This document shows positions 57,855-64,000 of a stretch of 64,000 bases of DNA, in pieces. Origin of the DNA: Candidatus Omnitrophota bacterium (GTDB lineage Bacteria > Omnitrophota > Gorgyraeia > Gygaellales > Profunditerraquicolaceae); contig JAUYDL010000041.1 of assembly GCA_030691865.1 (NCBI GenBank), forward strand, positions 4,926-68,925, in the 5' to 3' direction. The notes beneath the pieces were generated by a model, which did no database searches, was not told the DNA's origin, and saw only the letters and a list, made by a program, of their open reading frames with translations. Position 1 is the stretch's first letter. Every line of letters starts with the position of its first letter. Position numbers and translations under genes: made by a program.

Positions 57855-58325
57855 TTAAATCTTCTTCTCATCTTCCTGCGTGATAACCTTAATTACGGAT
57901 TTTTCATCCATACAGGTTCGTAAGATATCACGGAAGTATTTATCCTTTAAGAGACGTGATATTCTGGCTAAGGCCTTAAGATGCGGGCCGGCGGAATCCT
58001 GCGGGGCAACCAGTAAAAAGAAAATATAAGCTAATTCGCCATCCAGGGAATCAAAATCCACGCCCTTTTTGGAAAGGCCAAAAGCGACCACTAGCTTATC
58101 CACACAATCGCACTTTGCATGCGGTATGGCTATGCCTTGACCGATGGCCGTTGATCCCAAGGCTTCTCTGGACATCAGCGCGTCAATGAGCTTATTACGA
58201 TTACGTTTTTCTACATCAGAAGCTTCAATTAATAAATCCACCATTTCTTTAATCACGTCTTCCTTGCTGGTGGATTTTATATCAGTGAGAATAGCCTTCT
58301 TCGAGAGAAAATCCATTATCTGCAT
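57855..58325 (-). CDS. ptsN: PTS IIA (fructose/nitrogen-type) domain protein
   Basis: This 156-residue EIIA of the fructose/Ntr type has GQGIAIPHAKCDCVDKLVVAFGL with the phosphorylated His. It stands alone without IIB or IIC domains, as in PtsN (EIIA-Ntr), which regulates potassium transport and nitrogen or envelope functions. It begins the set ptsN-yvcK-ptsH-ptsI. Its leader follows the tRNA-Gly gene by about 70 bases. Confidence 0.88.
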   Translation of the reverse strand: MQIMDFLSKKAILTDIKSTSKEDVIKEMVDLLIEASDVEKRNRNKLIDALMSREALGSTAIGQGIAIPHAKCDCVDKLVVAFGLSKKGVDFDSLDGELAYIFFLLVAPQDSAGPHLKALARISRLLKDKYFRDILRTCMDEKSVIKVITQEDEKKI

Positions 58326-58395
58326 TTGCTGCTCCTTTTTAAATGATTTAATCCGCCAATCTTTATGGCGGAGGAATACATGTGTTATATTTCAA

Positions 58396-58470
58396 TGGAG
58401 CGGCGGACGGGATTTGAACCCGTGACATCCTGCTTGGCAAGCAGGCATTCTACCGCTGAATTACCGCCGC
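58396..58470 (-). tRNA. tRNA-Gly (anticodon GCC)
   Basis: 75 nt with a seven-pair acceptor stem GCGGCGG/CCGCCGC, D-arm AGCGGTAGA, anticodon stem around CTTGCCAAG, T-loop GTTCAAATC and an encoded CCA end (58396-58398). It is the last of three clustered minus-strand tRNAs. Confidence 0.96.
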
Positions 58471-58525
58471 ATAAAATTTTATTTCCGAGTATTGTAAAAA
58501 TTTTTTAAAAAACAAAAAATTTTTA

Positions 58526-58609
58526 TGGGCGGAAGAGGATTTGAACCTCCAAGGCATTGCTGCCACGAGGTTCTAAGCCTCGCGTGTCTGCCAGTTGCAC
58601 CATCCGCCC
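58526..58609 (-). tRNA. tRNA-Leu (anticodon TAG)
   Basis: 84 nt, class II tRNA. Acceptor GGGCGGA/TCCGCCC, anticodon stem CGAGG/CCTCG with loop CTTAGAA (anticodon TAG), a long variable arm GGCAGCAATGCC and T-arm GAGGTTCAAATCCTC. No CCA is encoded. The 5' half overlaps the reading frame of the endonuclease gene, which stops at the TAG of the anticodon loop. Confidence 0.95.
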
Positions 58610-59220
58610 GTCTCGCTACCTAATAAAATCCTGGTTTTCTCAAATTTTCTATTCAAGAAAACAGTTGATTTATTATAAATCCTTTTTAGTAATTTAATCG
58701 AGCTGTGCTTATAGTAAATTAATTCAAAAACTCTTGGAATAGTTCCAATCTTTCCGCTTAAAGAAAGCAAGTTATAAATCTTACTTTTTAACCAAATTAG
58801 AAAATCCTTGCTTGCTGAACAAAATTTTACTCTTATTTGTGGATGCTTGCTTTCTAGATGCTTAAATGAGGTTACGCAGCCATCTCCATCCAGTAAACCT
58901 CTTAAGAAATCGAAAAAGTACTTATTTGGAATTTTAAGAGTCCCAATAGTTTTGCTTTTATTTGCAGTTATACCGATATTATTAAGCCAACGATACAACT
59001 TTACATTGCCAAATTGAATATAATAATACTTCCCGTTTTTATTATAACCGCTATTCTTAATTGCGATCTTATTTTTTAACCCAAGGCAAATTTTAAAGGT
59101 TTTTATTAAATCGATATCTTTAGAAACGAATACAATATGCCTTCCATCTTTTGACAAATTGCCATCCGAAGCCAAAAGTCCTACGCAATATGATAGCTTA
59201 TTGTCCCATTTTATATTCAT
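58573..59220 (-). CDS. LAGLIDADG homing endonuclease, free-standing between tRNA genes
   Basis: This protein has up to 215 residues. Two LAGLIDADG motifs are visible: YCVGLLASDGN near residue 12 and LRGLLDGDGCV near residue 109, the spacing of a single-chain two-motif enzyme. The rest is Lys/Asn/Ile-rich, unlike its neighbours, consistent with a mobile gene. The last eleven residues (GGWCNWQTREA) are encoded by the 5' half of tRNA-Leu, and the stop is the TAG of its anticodon loop, so the native product may end earlier after RNA processing. Start ATG 59220 has no SD but overlaps a nine-codon upstream frame by ATGA. Confidence 0.85.
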   Translation of the reverse strand: MNIKWDNKLSYCVGLLASDGNLSKDGRHIVFVSKDIDLIKTFKICLGLKNKIAIKNSGYNKNGKYYYIQFGNVKLYRWLNNIGITANKSKTIGTLKIPNKYFFDFLRGLLDGDGCVTSFKHLESKHPQIRVKFCSASKDFLIWLKSKIYNLLSLSGKIGTIPRVFELIYYKHSSIKLLKRIYNKSTVFLNRKFEKTRILLGSETGGWCNWQTREA

Positions 59221-59243
59221 TTTTCATTCAACAATTTCGCCAT
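59217..59243 (-). CDS. Possible upstream mini-ORF coupled to the endonuclease
   Basis: ATG GCG ... TGA encodes MAKLLNEK and its stop overlaps the endonuclease ATG as ATGA. The endonuclease has no SD, so translational coupling is plausible. It may equally be the tail of a degraded larger frame, since the frame stays open about 15 codons further upstream. Confidence 0.3.
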   Translation of the reverse strand: MAKLLNEK

Positions 59244-59275
59244 TCGCCCTAAAGTGAGCTTATTTAAATTCTGTG

Positions 59276-59352
59276 TAATGTTAGATGCGTAACGTGTAAT
59301 GCCAATGTAATAACTGACATTCCGCCCACATTACACTTTACACATTACGCAA
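59276..59352. repeat. Inverted and direct GTGTAATG units upstream of the endonuclease
   Basis: Several copies of GTGTAATG/CATTACAC and GCGTAA/TTACGC lie between 59276 and 59352, between tRNA-Lys and the endonuclease. The pairing is imperfect. It could be a leftover of the insertion or a processing signal; I cannot assign a role. Confidence 0.4.
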
Positions 59353-59358
59353 TTTTAT

Positions 59359-59431
59359 TGAGCCTCCCGCGACTCGAACGCGGCACAACCACATTAAAAG
59401 TGTGGTGCTCTACCTGATGAGCTAGAGGCCC
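59359..59431 (-). tRNA. tRNA-Lys (anticodon TTT)
   Basis: 73 nt. Acceptor GGGCCTC/GAGGCTC with one G-U pair, D-arm TAGCTCATCAGGTAGAGCA, anticodon stem CCACA/TGTGG with loop CTTTTAA, and T-arm CGCGTTCGAGTCGCG. No CCA is encoded. It lies nine bases after frr. Confidence 0.96.
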
Positions 59432-59439
59432 AAATCTAA

Positions 59440-60000
59440 TTAAAACTCTAACACTTCCTTCTCTTTAATCTTCAAAAGCTCATCAATCTTAGCGATATAC
59501 TTATCCACTACCTTCTGCAACTCATCAATACCGCGAAATTTCTCGTCTTCAGAAATAATTTTATCCTTTTCCAGCTTCTCGACAGATTCTTTGGCCTCTC
59601 TTCTAATCGTACGCAGAGATACCCGGCCGTCTTCAGACATTTTATGCAGTAACTTAGCCATCTCCTGGCGCCTCTCCTTGGATAGCTGCGGAACAGTAAT
59701 TCTAATTATCTTGCCGTCATTAGAAGGGCTAACCCCCAGATTAGATTTCAGAATCGCCTTCTCAATCTCAGCAATCGCAGTAAGATCCCAGGGTTGGATA
59801 ACAATCAAATGCGCGTCCGGTGCGGATATTGCTGCCAACTGTTTTAACATAGTCGGAGTTCCATAATAATCAATATGTAAGCCTTCCACTAAACTCGGGG
59901 ATGCCCTACCGGTCCTTACTTCATGAAACTGGCGATTCATCGATTCAAAAGCCTTTTTCATTTTTTCTTCAGTACTCTGTATTGTTTCCTTAATAGACAT
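59440..60000 (-). CDS. frr: Ribosome recycling factor
   Basis: RRF, 186 residues, releases ribosomes from mRNA after termination together with EF-G. The helical first third (MKKAFESMNRQFHEVRTGRA), the central SPSLVEGLHIDYYGTPTMLKQ and the PQLSKERRQEMAKLLHKM region are typical. Last gene of the rpsB-tsf-pyrH-frr operon, an order conserved in most bacteria. The start ATG at 60000 has GGGAGG upstream. Confidence 0.97.
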   Translation of the reverse strand: MSIKETIQSTEEKMKKAFESMNRQFHEVRTGRASPSLVEGLHIDYYGTPTMLKQLAAISAPDAHLIVIQPWDLTAIAEIEKAILKSNLGVSPSNDGKIIRITVPQLSKERRQEMAKLLHKMSEDGRVSLRTIRREAKESVEKLEKDKIISEDEKFRGIDELQKVVDKYIAKIDELLKIKEKEVLEF

Positions 60001-60015
60001 GTTGGTTACCTCCCT

Positions 60016-60738
60016 TTAGCGTACGACCGTACCAATCTTTTTGCCTAAAATTACACGCTTTATATTACCCACGCAATTAAGATTAAAAACCACAATCGGT
60101 AATTTATTATCCATACACAAACTGATTGCGGTCGCATCCATTACCTTTAAACCCTTTTTAAGCACATCAATGTATTTTAATTGAGTAAATTTTCTGGCGC
60201 CTTTTACTTTCATCGGATCGGCAGAATAGACTCCATCAACTTTAGTGGCTTTCAAAATAGCATCGGCATTAATCTCTATCGCCCGCAAGGCTGCCGCGGT
60301 ATCAGTAGTAAAATAAGGATTACCGGTCCCGGCGACAAAGATAACTACTCTGCCTTTTTCTAAATGCCGAATCGCCCTTCTTTTAATATAAGGCTCGGCT
60401 ATCCTTTGCATTTCAATAGCGGTCATCACTCGGGTCGGCACGCCTGTCTTCTCCAGCGCATCCTGCAGAGAAAGTCCGTTAATTACGGTAGCTAGCATCC
60501 CCATATAATCTGCGACACTCCGGTCCAGGTCCAGGCCTCGGCAAGCAGTGTTCTCCTGGCCGCGCAGGATATTGCCTGCACCTAAAACCACTGCCACATC
60601 CACCGCCATATCTCTAACTTCTTTAATCTGGCGCGAGATGGCCAAAAGCACCCCTGGATCTATACCATGCGTTTTCTTGCCGGCAAGTGCCTCACCGCTA
60701 AGCTTAAGGACGATTCTCTTGTAAACCGGTTTGACCAT
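60016..60738 (-). CDS. pyrH: UMP kinase
   Basis: PyrH, 240 residues, amino-acid-kinase family, phosphorylates UMP to UDP. YKRIVLKLSGEALAG opens the protein; VAVVLGAGNILRG, FVAGTGNPYFTTDTAAALRA and the ATKVDGVYSADPMK region complete the family signature. It overlaps or abuts tsf by one base. Usually regulated by GTP and UTP; nothing in the sequence contradicts this. Confidence 0.97.
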   Translation of the reverse strand: MVKPVYKRIVLKLSGEALAGKKTHGIDPGVLLAISRQIKEVRDMAVDVAVVLGAGNILRGQENTACRGLDLDRSVADYMGMLATVINGLSLQDALEKTGVPTRVMTAIEMQRIAEPYIKRRAIRHLEKGRVVIFVAGTGNPYFTTDTAAALRAIEINADAILKATKVDGVYSADPMKVKGARKFTQLKYIDVLKKGLKVMDATAISLCMDNKLPIVVFNLNCVGNIKRVILGKKIGTVVR

Positions 60739-61263
60739 TTATTCGCCGATCTTGTAGCGGATAAACCTGCGGATAACGATATTCTCACCCATTTTTGCTA
60801 CAATACTGCCTAAATAATCTTTAATCATTAAACTTGGGTCTTTCACAAAAACCTGCTCTAGCAAACAATTGTTCTTATAATAGTCTTCTTTATCTTTTTC
60901 ATGTTTTAGAACTTCCTCCGGAACATTTTCTTTTTTGATATACTCCGGACTGGTTGCAGCAATCTGCATCGCCAGATCCTTGGTGAACTTAATAAACTCC
61001 TCATTTCTGGCCACAAAATCTGATTCACAGTTAACCTCTAGCAAAACTCCGATTTTATTGCCATGATGGATATAACAATCAATCCTGCCTTCTTTGGCAG
61101 CGCGGCTCTGCTTTTTAGCGGCAATCTCCAAGCCTTGCTTACGTAATAATACCACTGCCTGCTTGATATCCCCCTTGGCCTCCTCTAAAGCTTTTTTACA
61201 ATGCGCAATACTTGAACAAGTTATATCTCTTAATTCCTTAATCGCATTAACTGAATTTTTCAC
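60739..61263 (-). CDS. tsf: Elongation factor Ts (short form)
   Basis: EF-Ts, 174 residues, the GDP/GTP exchange factor of EF-Tu. It has the N-terminal UBA-like domain (AIKELRDITCSSIAHCKKAL) and the core ESDFVARNEEFIKFTKDLAMQI. Being much shorter than E. coli EF-Ts (283), it lacks the second half of the core, as in other short bacterial forms. The TCSSIAHC segment departs from the usual TGAGMMDC. It starts with GTG at 61263 exactly where the family A spacer ends, and the SD lies inside that element. Confidence 0.94.
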   Translation of the reverse strand: MKNSVNAIKELRDITCSSIAHCKKALEEAKGDIKQAVVLLRKQGLEIAAKKQSRAAKEGRIDCYIHHGNKIGVLLEVNCESDFVARNEEFIKFTKDLAMQIAATSPEYIKKENVPEEVLKHEKDKEDYYKNNCLLEQVFVKDPSLMIKDYLGSIVAKMGENIVIRRFIRYKIGE

Positions 61264-61350
61264 CCCGCACCTTCTTTCCTATTCAATATTATTTTGTATT
61301 TATAATCCCCAGCCTTCAATATATTAACCAACGATATTTAGAAGGTGTAA
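61264..61350 (-). repeat. Spacer element family A, copy 3 (87 bp, diverged middle)
   Basis: The left end CCCGCACCTTCTTTC matches copy 1 and the right end is TAGAAGGTG. The middle is about 16 bases longer and mostly diverged, apart from scattered CTT-AATA-type matches. It fills the rpsB-tsf spacer from two bases after the rpsB stop (61353-61355) to the tsf GTG. Confidence 0.75.
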
Positions 61351-61352
61351 AG

Positions 61353-62291
61353 CTACACTTTTTTCCTTAGTTTCGGCTTGATTTCCTCGGCTGCCTTGGC
61401 GTGTGCCCTCTTTACTGCCCCCGCCTCATCAGGCGGCTGGCTATCCTCAACAATCTCTTCGATTTCTTTAATTTTAATCTCTTCTTCCGGAAGAACATCT
61501 GTAGAAATATCGGCCTTGGCCTCTTCTACTTTAACCCCTTCCTGAGCAAGATAAGACAGGAATTTTTTTCTTCCTTCGATAATGGTATCGGCGATAATCG
61601 AAACTACCGTGCGAATAGATTTAGTGGCATCATCGTTACCGGGAATAGGATAATCTACAAAGTCAGGATTAGAGTTGGTATCAATCAATCCGATGATCGG
61701 AATCCCCAGCCTGCGCGCTTCGCGTACCGCAGTCTCTTCTTTTTTGGTATCCACAACAAATACTGCTTTGGGCATACGTTCCATAGCAACAATCCCTGAG
61801 AAATTCTTATTAAGCTTAGCCAGCTCTTTTTCCAGGCGCGCGATTTCCTTTTTAGTCAACTTCTCAAAGGTCCCATCGGTACGCATCTTTTCGATATCCT
61901 TTAGGCGATTGATACTTTTTTTGATAGTGGCGAAATTAGTAAGCATACCGCCCGGCCAACGGTCAGTAACATAATACATCCCGCTACGGATAGCCTCTTG
62001 CTTAATTACATCCTGAGCCTGCTTTTTAGTTCCCACAAAAAGGATGAATTCTCCTTTTGAGGTTATCTCCATTAAAAAATCCCGGGCAGCATTAATACAC
62101 TCCTCGGTCTTTTCCAAATCGATAATGTAAATACCGCTTCTTGAGCCAAAAATAAACTTCTTCATTTTGGGATTCCAGCGTTTAGTCTGGTGACCAAAAT
62201 GTACACCTGCTTCTAAAAGTTGCTTGATTAAGTCTGATGGCACGTCTTTAATCCCCCTTCTTTTGGTTTTGGTATCGGTAGCCAAAACCAT
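61353..62291 (-). CDS. rpsB: 30S ribosomal protein S2
   Basis: RpsB, 312 residues. The core (residues about 15-240) has LLEAGVHFGHQTKRWNPKM, RWPGGMLTNFATIKKS and the PVxGN-like DYPIPGNDDATKSIR. A C-terminal extension of about 65 residues rich in Glu and Lys is longer than in E. coli (241 residues), a feature seen in some phyla. The ATG at 62291 has only a weak SD; a 14-bp palindrome (TAACCAATTGGTTA, 62299-62312) lies just upstream in the leader, where S2 autoregulation acts in other bacteria. Confidence 0.96.
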   Translation of the reverse strand: MVLATDTKTKRRGIKDVPSDLIKQLLEAGVHFGHQTKRWNPKMKKFIFGSRSGIYIIDLEKTEECINAARDFLMEITSKGEFILFVGTKKQAQDVIKQEAIRSGMYYVTDRWPGGMLTNFATIKKSINRLKDIEKMRTDGTFEKLTKKEIARLEKELAKLNKNFSGIVAMERMPKAVFVVDTKKEETAVREARRLGIPIIGLIDTNSNPDFVDYPIPGNDDATKSIRTVVSIIADTIIEGRKKFLSYLAQEGVKVEEAKADISTDVLPEEEIKIKEIEEIVEDSQPPDEAGAVKRAHAKAAEEIKPKLRKKV

Positions 62292-62298
62292 GGTTCTC

Positions 62299-62312
62299 TA
62301 ACCAATTGGTTA
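62299..62312 (-). promoter_or_regulatory. Palindrome TAACCAATTGGTTA in the rpsB leader
   Basis: Perfect 14-bp palindrome seven bases upstream of the rpsB ATG, where the SD would be expected. It might be an autoregulatory site of S2 or a structural element; I do not recognise a known rpsB leader motif. Confidence 0.4.
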
Positions 62313-62398
62313 ATATGTTTTTCGACCCTTCATTGCACAAACAACGCACCCGGCATTCTTATATGGCAGAGTAGTACGGACAGAAAGTTAATCGGGTA

Positions 62399-62426
62399 AT
62401 TATAGCAAAATTTTACTCATTTGCAA
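62399..62426 (-). promoter_or_regulatory. Promoter of the rpsB-tsf-pyrH-frr operon
   Basis: Minus-strand -35 TTGCAA (62421-62426), 16-base spacer, perfect -10 TATAAT (62399-62404), giving a leader of about 100 bases. The -35 directly touches the stop codon of the upstream ABC transporter gene. Confidence 0.7.
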
Positions 62427-64000
62427 CTATTTTTGTAACTCTTGAGCCGCATACAGCCGCTTATATAAACCGTTCTTTTCCAGCAGCTGGCTATGCGTTC
62501 CCTGCTCAACAATCGAGCCTTTATCTACAACTACAATTCTATTGGCATTTCTTACCGTGGAAAGCCGATGCGCAATCATAAATACTGTTCTACCGCTAAC
62601 CAGGCGATCCAAAGCTTCCTGCACAATGCGCTCAGATGTAGAATCCAATTGCGAAGTAGCCTCATCCAAGATTAATATCGGAGCATCCTTAAGCAGTGCA
62701 CGGGCAATGGCAATCCGCTGGCGCTCTCCGCCGGAAATCATTACCCCCCGGTCACCGATAATCGTCTCATAACCTTGCGGACAATTAAGTATAAAATCAT
62801 GCGCATGCGCTTTTCTCGCTGCCTCTTCTATCTCTTCAAAGGAAGCATTGGGCTTGCCATAAGCGATATTAGAACGAATCGTATCATTAAAGAGCATAGT
62901 TTCCTGATTAACTATGCCCACCTGACTACGTAATGACTTTAGACTAAACTCCCGGATATTGACCCCGTCAATCAATACCACTCCATTTTGCGGATCGTAA
63001 AAACGCGGAATTAAATCTACCAGGGTACTTTTGCCCGAACCACTCGGGCCGACAATCGCCAGTATCTGGCCATATTCTATATCTAAGTTAATACATTTTA
63101 AAATTTGCGTATCGGCATAACTGAACCAAATATCATTAAACTTGATATTCTTCTTAAAACCGCTCAAAATCTTGGGGTGCAGAGGCTCTTTTACACTGGC
63201 CTCTGTTTCCAATACCTCATGGATGCGCTCACTAGCGGCCATGGCCTGCTGATTCAAAGCATTAACCTGACTTAATTTTTTAAATGGCCGGATCAAGGAT
63301 AATAACGAGCCTAGAAAAAGCCCAAAAACACCAAAGGATAACCTCCCGGCAATAACCTCATGGCCACCCCAGAAAAACACCAAAACACCGGCCACTACTC
63401 CTAAGAACTCCGTAGAGGGGTTAAGCAGGAGCGAGCGCTTGATTGTCTTCATGCAGATTTTATAATAATCTGCATTTACCCGGTTAAATTTATTAATCTC
63501 ATACTCTTCCATATTAAAAGCCTTAACAATCCTGGCGCCCATAATCGTCTCATAGAGCAAGGAATTGGTATCGGCAATTTTTTCCTGGGAGCGCTTAGAA
63601 AGCTTTCTTAGGGCACGACCGACTTTTATGATGGGAAAACTGATCAGGGGCAAGAATACAAAAACAATTAACGCCATCTTAAAATAAATAAAGAAAATAA
63701 CCGTAGCAAAAATAATTACCTGCAGGCTCTCGTAGATCAAATCCGTTGAACCGTAGGATACGGCATTCTCCACGACCTTAACGTCATTAGTAATCCGCGA
63801 CATCAACTCACCGCCGCGCTTATGCGTAAAATAATTAAGCGATAATGACTGAATCTTAGCGTAAAGCTGGCTTTTGATATCCCGGATCACCCGCTGGCCA
63901 ATATCTGACATAAAATAACTTTGAAAAAAACCAAAAATCCCTTTTAAGAGAAAGAGCAAGAGGACGGCGACCACCATATAGTTAAGCAGGGTCTCCGGAG
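62427..64000 (-). CDS. MsbA-like ABC exporter (5' end outside the window)
   Basis: At least 524 residues of a fused membrane/ATPase half-transporter of the MsbA type. The visible part starts within the membrane domain (VVAVLLLFLLKGIFGFFQSY). The frame stays open to the window edge (residues PETLLNY precede the first internal Met), so the start is outside. The ATPase has Walker A IVGPSGSGKSTLVDL, signature MISGGERQRIAIARALL, Walker B ILILDEATSQLD and H-loop IAHRLST. It probably exports lipid A-core or another lipid; its specificity cannot be read from sequence. Confidence 0.93.
   Translation of the reverse strand, partial: PETLLNYMVVAVLLLFLLKGIFGFFQSYFMSDIGQRVIRDIKSQLYAKIQSLSLNYFTHKRGGELMSRITNDVKVVENAVSYGSTDLIYESLQVIIFATVIFFIYFKMALIVFVFLPLISFPIIKVGRALRKLSKRSQEKIADTNSLLYETIMGARIVKAFNMEEYEINKFNRVNADYYKICMKTIKRSLLLNPSTEFLGVVAGVLVFFWGGHEVIAGRLSFGVFGLFLGSLLSLIRPFKKLSQVNALNQQAMAASERIHEVLETEASVKEPLHPKILSGFKKNIKFNDIWFSYADTQILKCINLDIEYGQILAIVGPSGSGKSTLVDLIPRFYDPQNGVVLIDGVNIREFSLKSLRSQVGIVNQETMLFNDTIRSNIAYGKPNASFEEIEEAARKAHAHDFILNCPQGYETIIGDRGVMISGGERQRIAIARALLKDAPILILDEATSQLDSTSERIVQEALDRLVSGRTVFMIAHRLSTVRNANRIVVVDKGSIVEQGTHSQLLEKNGLYKRLYAAQELQK

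Noticed and set aside
58573..58609. GGWCNWQTREA as a genuine C-terminal part of the endonuclease
   Set aside because: These codons are the 5' half of tRNA-Leu, whose sequence is set by tRNA structure. They say nothing about protein function.
58573..59220. Group I intron hosting the endonuclease
   Set aside because: Both flanking tRNAs are complete and uninterrupted, and no intron core sequence was recognised around the gene.

Overview
This window is a gene-dense bacterial chromosome segment, with modest G+C (about 40 % by eye) and almost every gene on the minus strand. The only confident plus-strand gene is a SurA/PpiD-like chaperone at 18060-19181. Several features suggest a member of Candidatus Omnitrophota (OP3) or a close relative in the PVC group. 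These are a Minf_1886-family protein, a secreted protein of about 2,590 residues, a PurF of the 'MSG' type, and spacers packed with palindromes. The assignment is inference from gene content, not from a marker-gene tree.

Layout, read in the minus-strand transcription direction from high to low coordinates. 64.0-59.4 kb: an MsbA-like ABC exporter (cut by the window edge), then the translation operon rpsB-tsf-pyrH-frr behind a clear sigma70-type promoter. 59.4-58.4 kb: tRNA-Lys(TTT), a LAGLIDADG endonuclease, tRNA-Leu(TAG), tRNA-Gly(GCC). 58.3-53.7 kb: a regulatory phosphotransferase set (IIA, YvcK, HPr, enzyme I) and a sugar-phosphate nucleotidyltransferase. 53.7-50.1 kb: metK, ahcY, pfkA. 50.0-41.3 kb: a class II aldolase followed by the branched-chain amino acid genes ilvD-ilvB-ilvN-ilvC-leuA and aroE. 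41.3-38.7 kb: prepilin peptidase and malQ. 38.5-37.3 kb: an AbiEii-type nucleotidyltransferase/XRE pair. 37.3-34.4 kb: ttcA, rmuC, yggU, a YfiH/LACC1 protein and a small unknown protein. 33.9-26.2 kb: the giant secreted protein with a C-terminal HEIAH metallopeptidase signature. 26.0-23.1 kb: cutA, a CcdA/TlpA thiol-redox pair, a Minf_1886 protein and a MetE-like protein. 23.0-19.3 kb: the four pyruvate:ferredoxin oxidoreductase genes, a ferritin-like protein and a ferredoxin. 17.8-0 kb: a purine and one-carbon region (purB, purL, purF, purM, purD, purE, glyA, dCMP deaminase, start of nrdR). It is interrupted by a LOG protein, an SPFH protein, an MNT/HEPN pair with its own promoter-operator, and several small proteins. 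It also holds a Sua5-phosphatase fusion and rpiB.

The genes together cover de novo purine synthesis, folate/dNTP metabolism, SAM cycling, BCAA synthesis, lower glycolysis to acetyl-CoA via ferredoxin, and the core of translation. Most junctions are tight, often with ATGA overlaps.

The most unusual signal lies between the genes. At least six families of palindromic elements fill operon spacers, usually running from the upstream stop codon to the Shine-Dalgarno (SD) or start codon of the next gene. One family of 71-87 bp is present three times (before nrdR, a nucleotidyltransferase gene and tsf). Each copy occupies essentially the whole spacer, ends exactly at the downstream start codon, and carries that gene's SD in a terminal inverted repeat. 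Other points of note are a PurF whose N-terminal nucleophile Cys is replaced by Ser, a Sua5-LMW phosphatase fusion matching the Bacillus ywlC-ywlE-rpiB-glyA gene order, and an endonuclease reading frame that stops in a tRNA-Leu anticodon loop. In addition, palindromic elements appear in frame inside two proteins.
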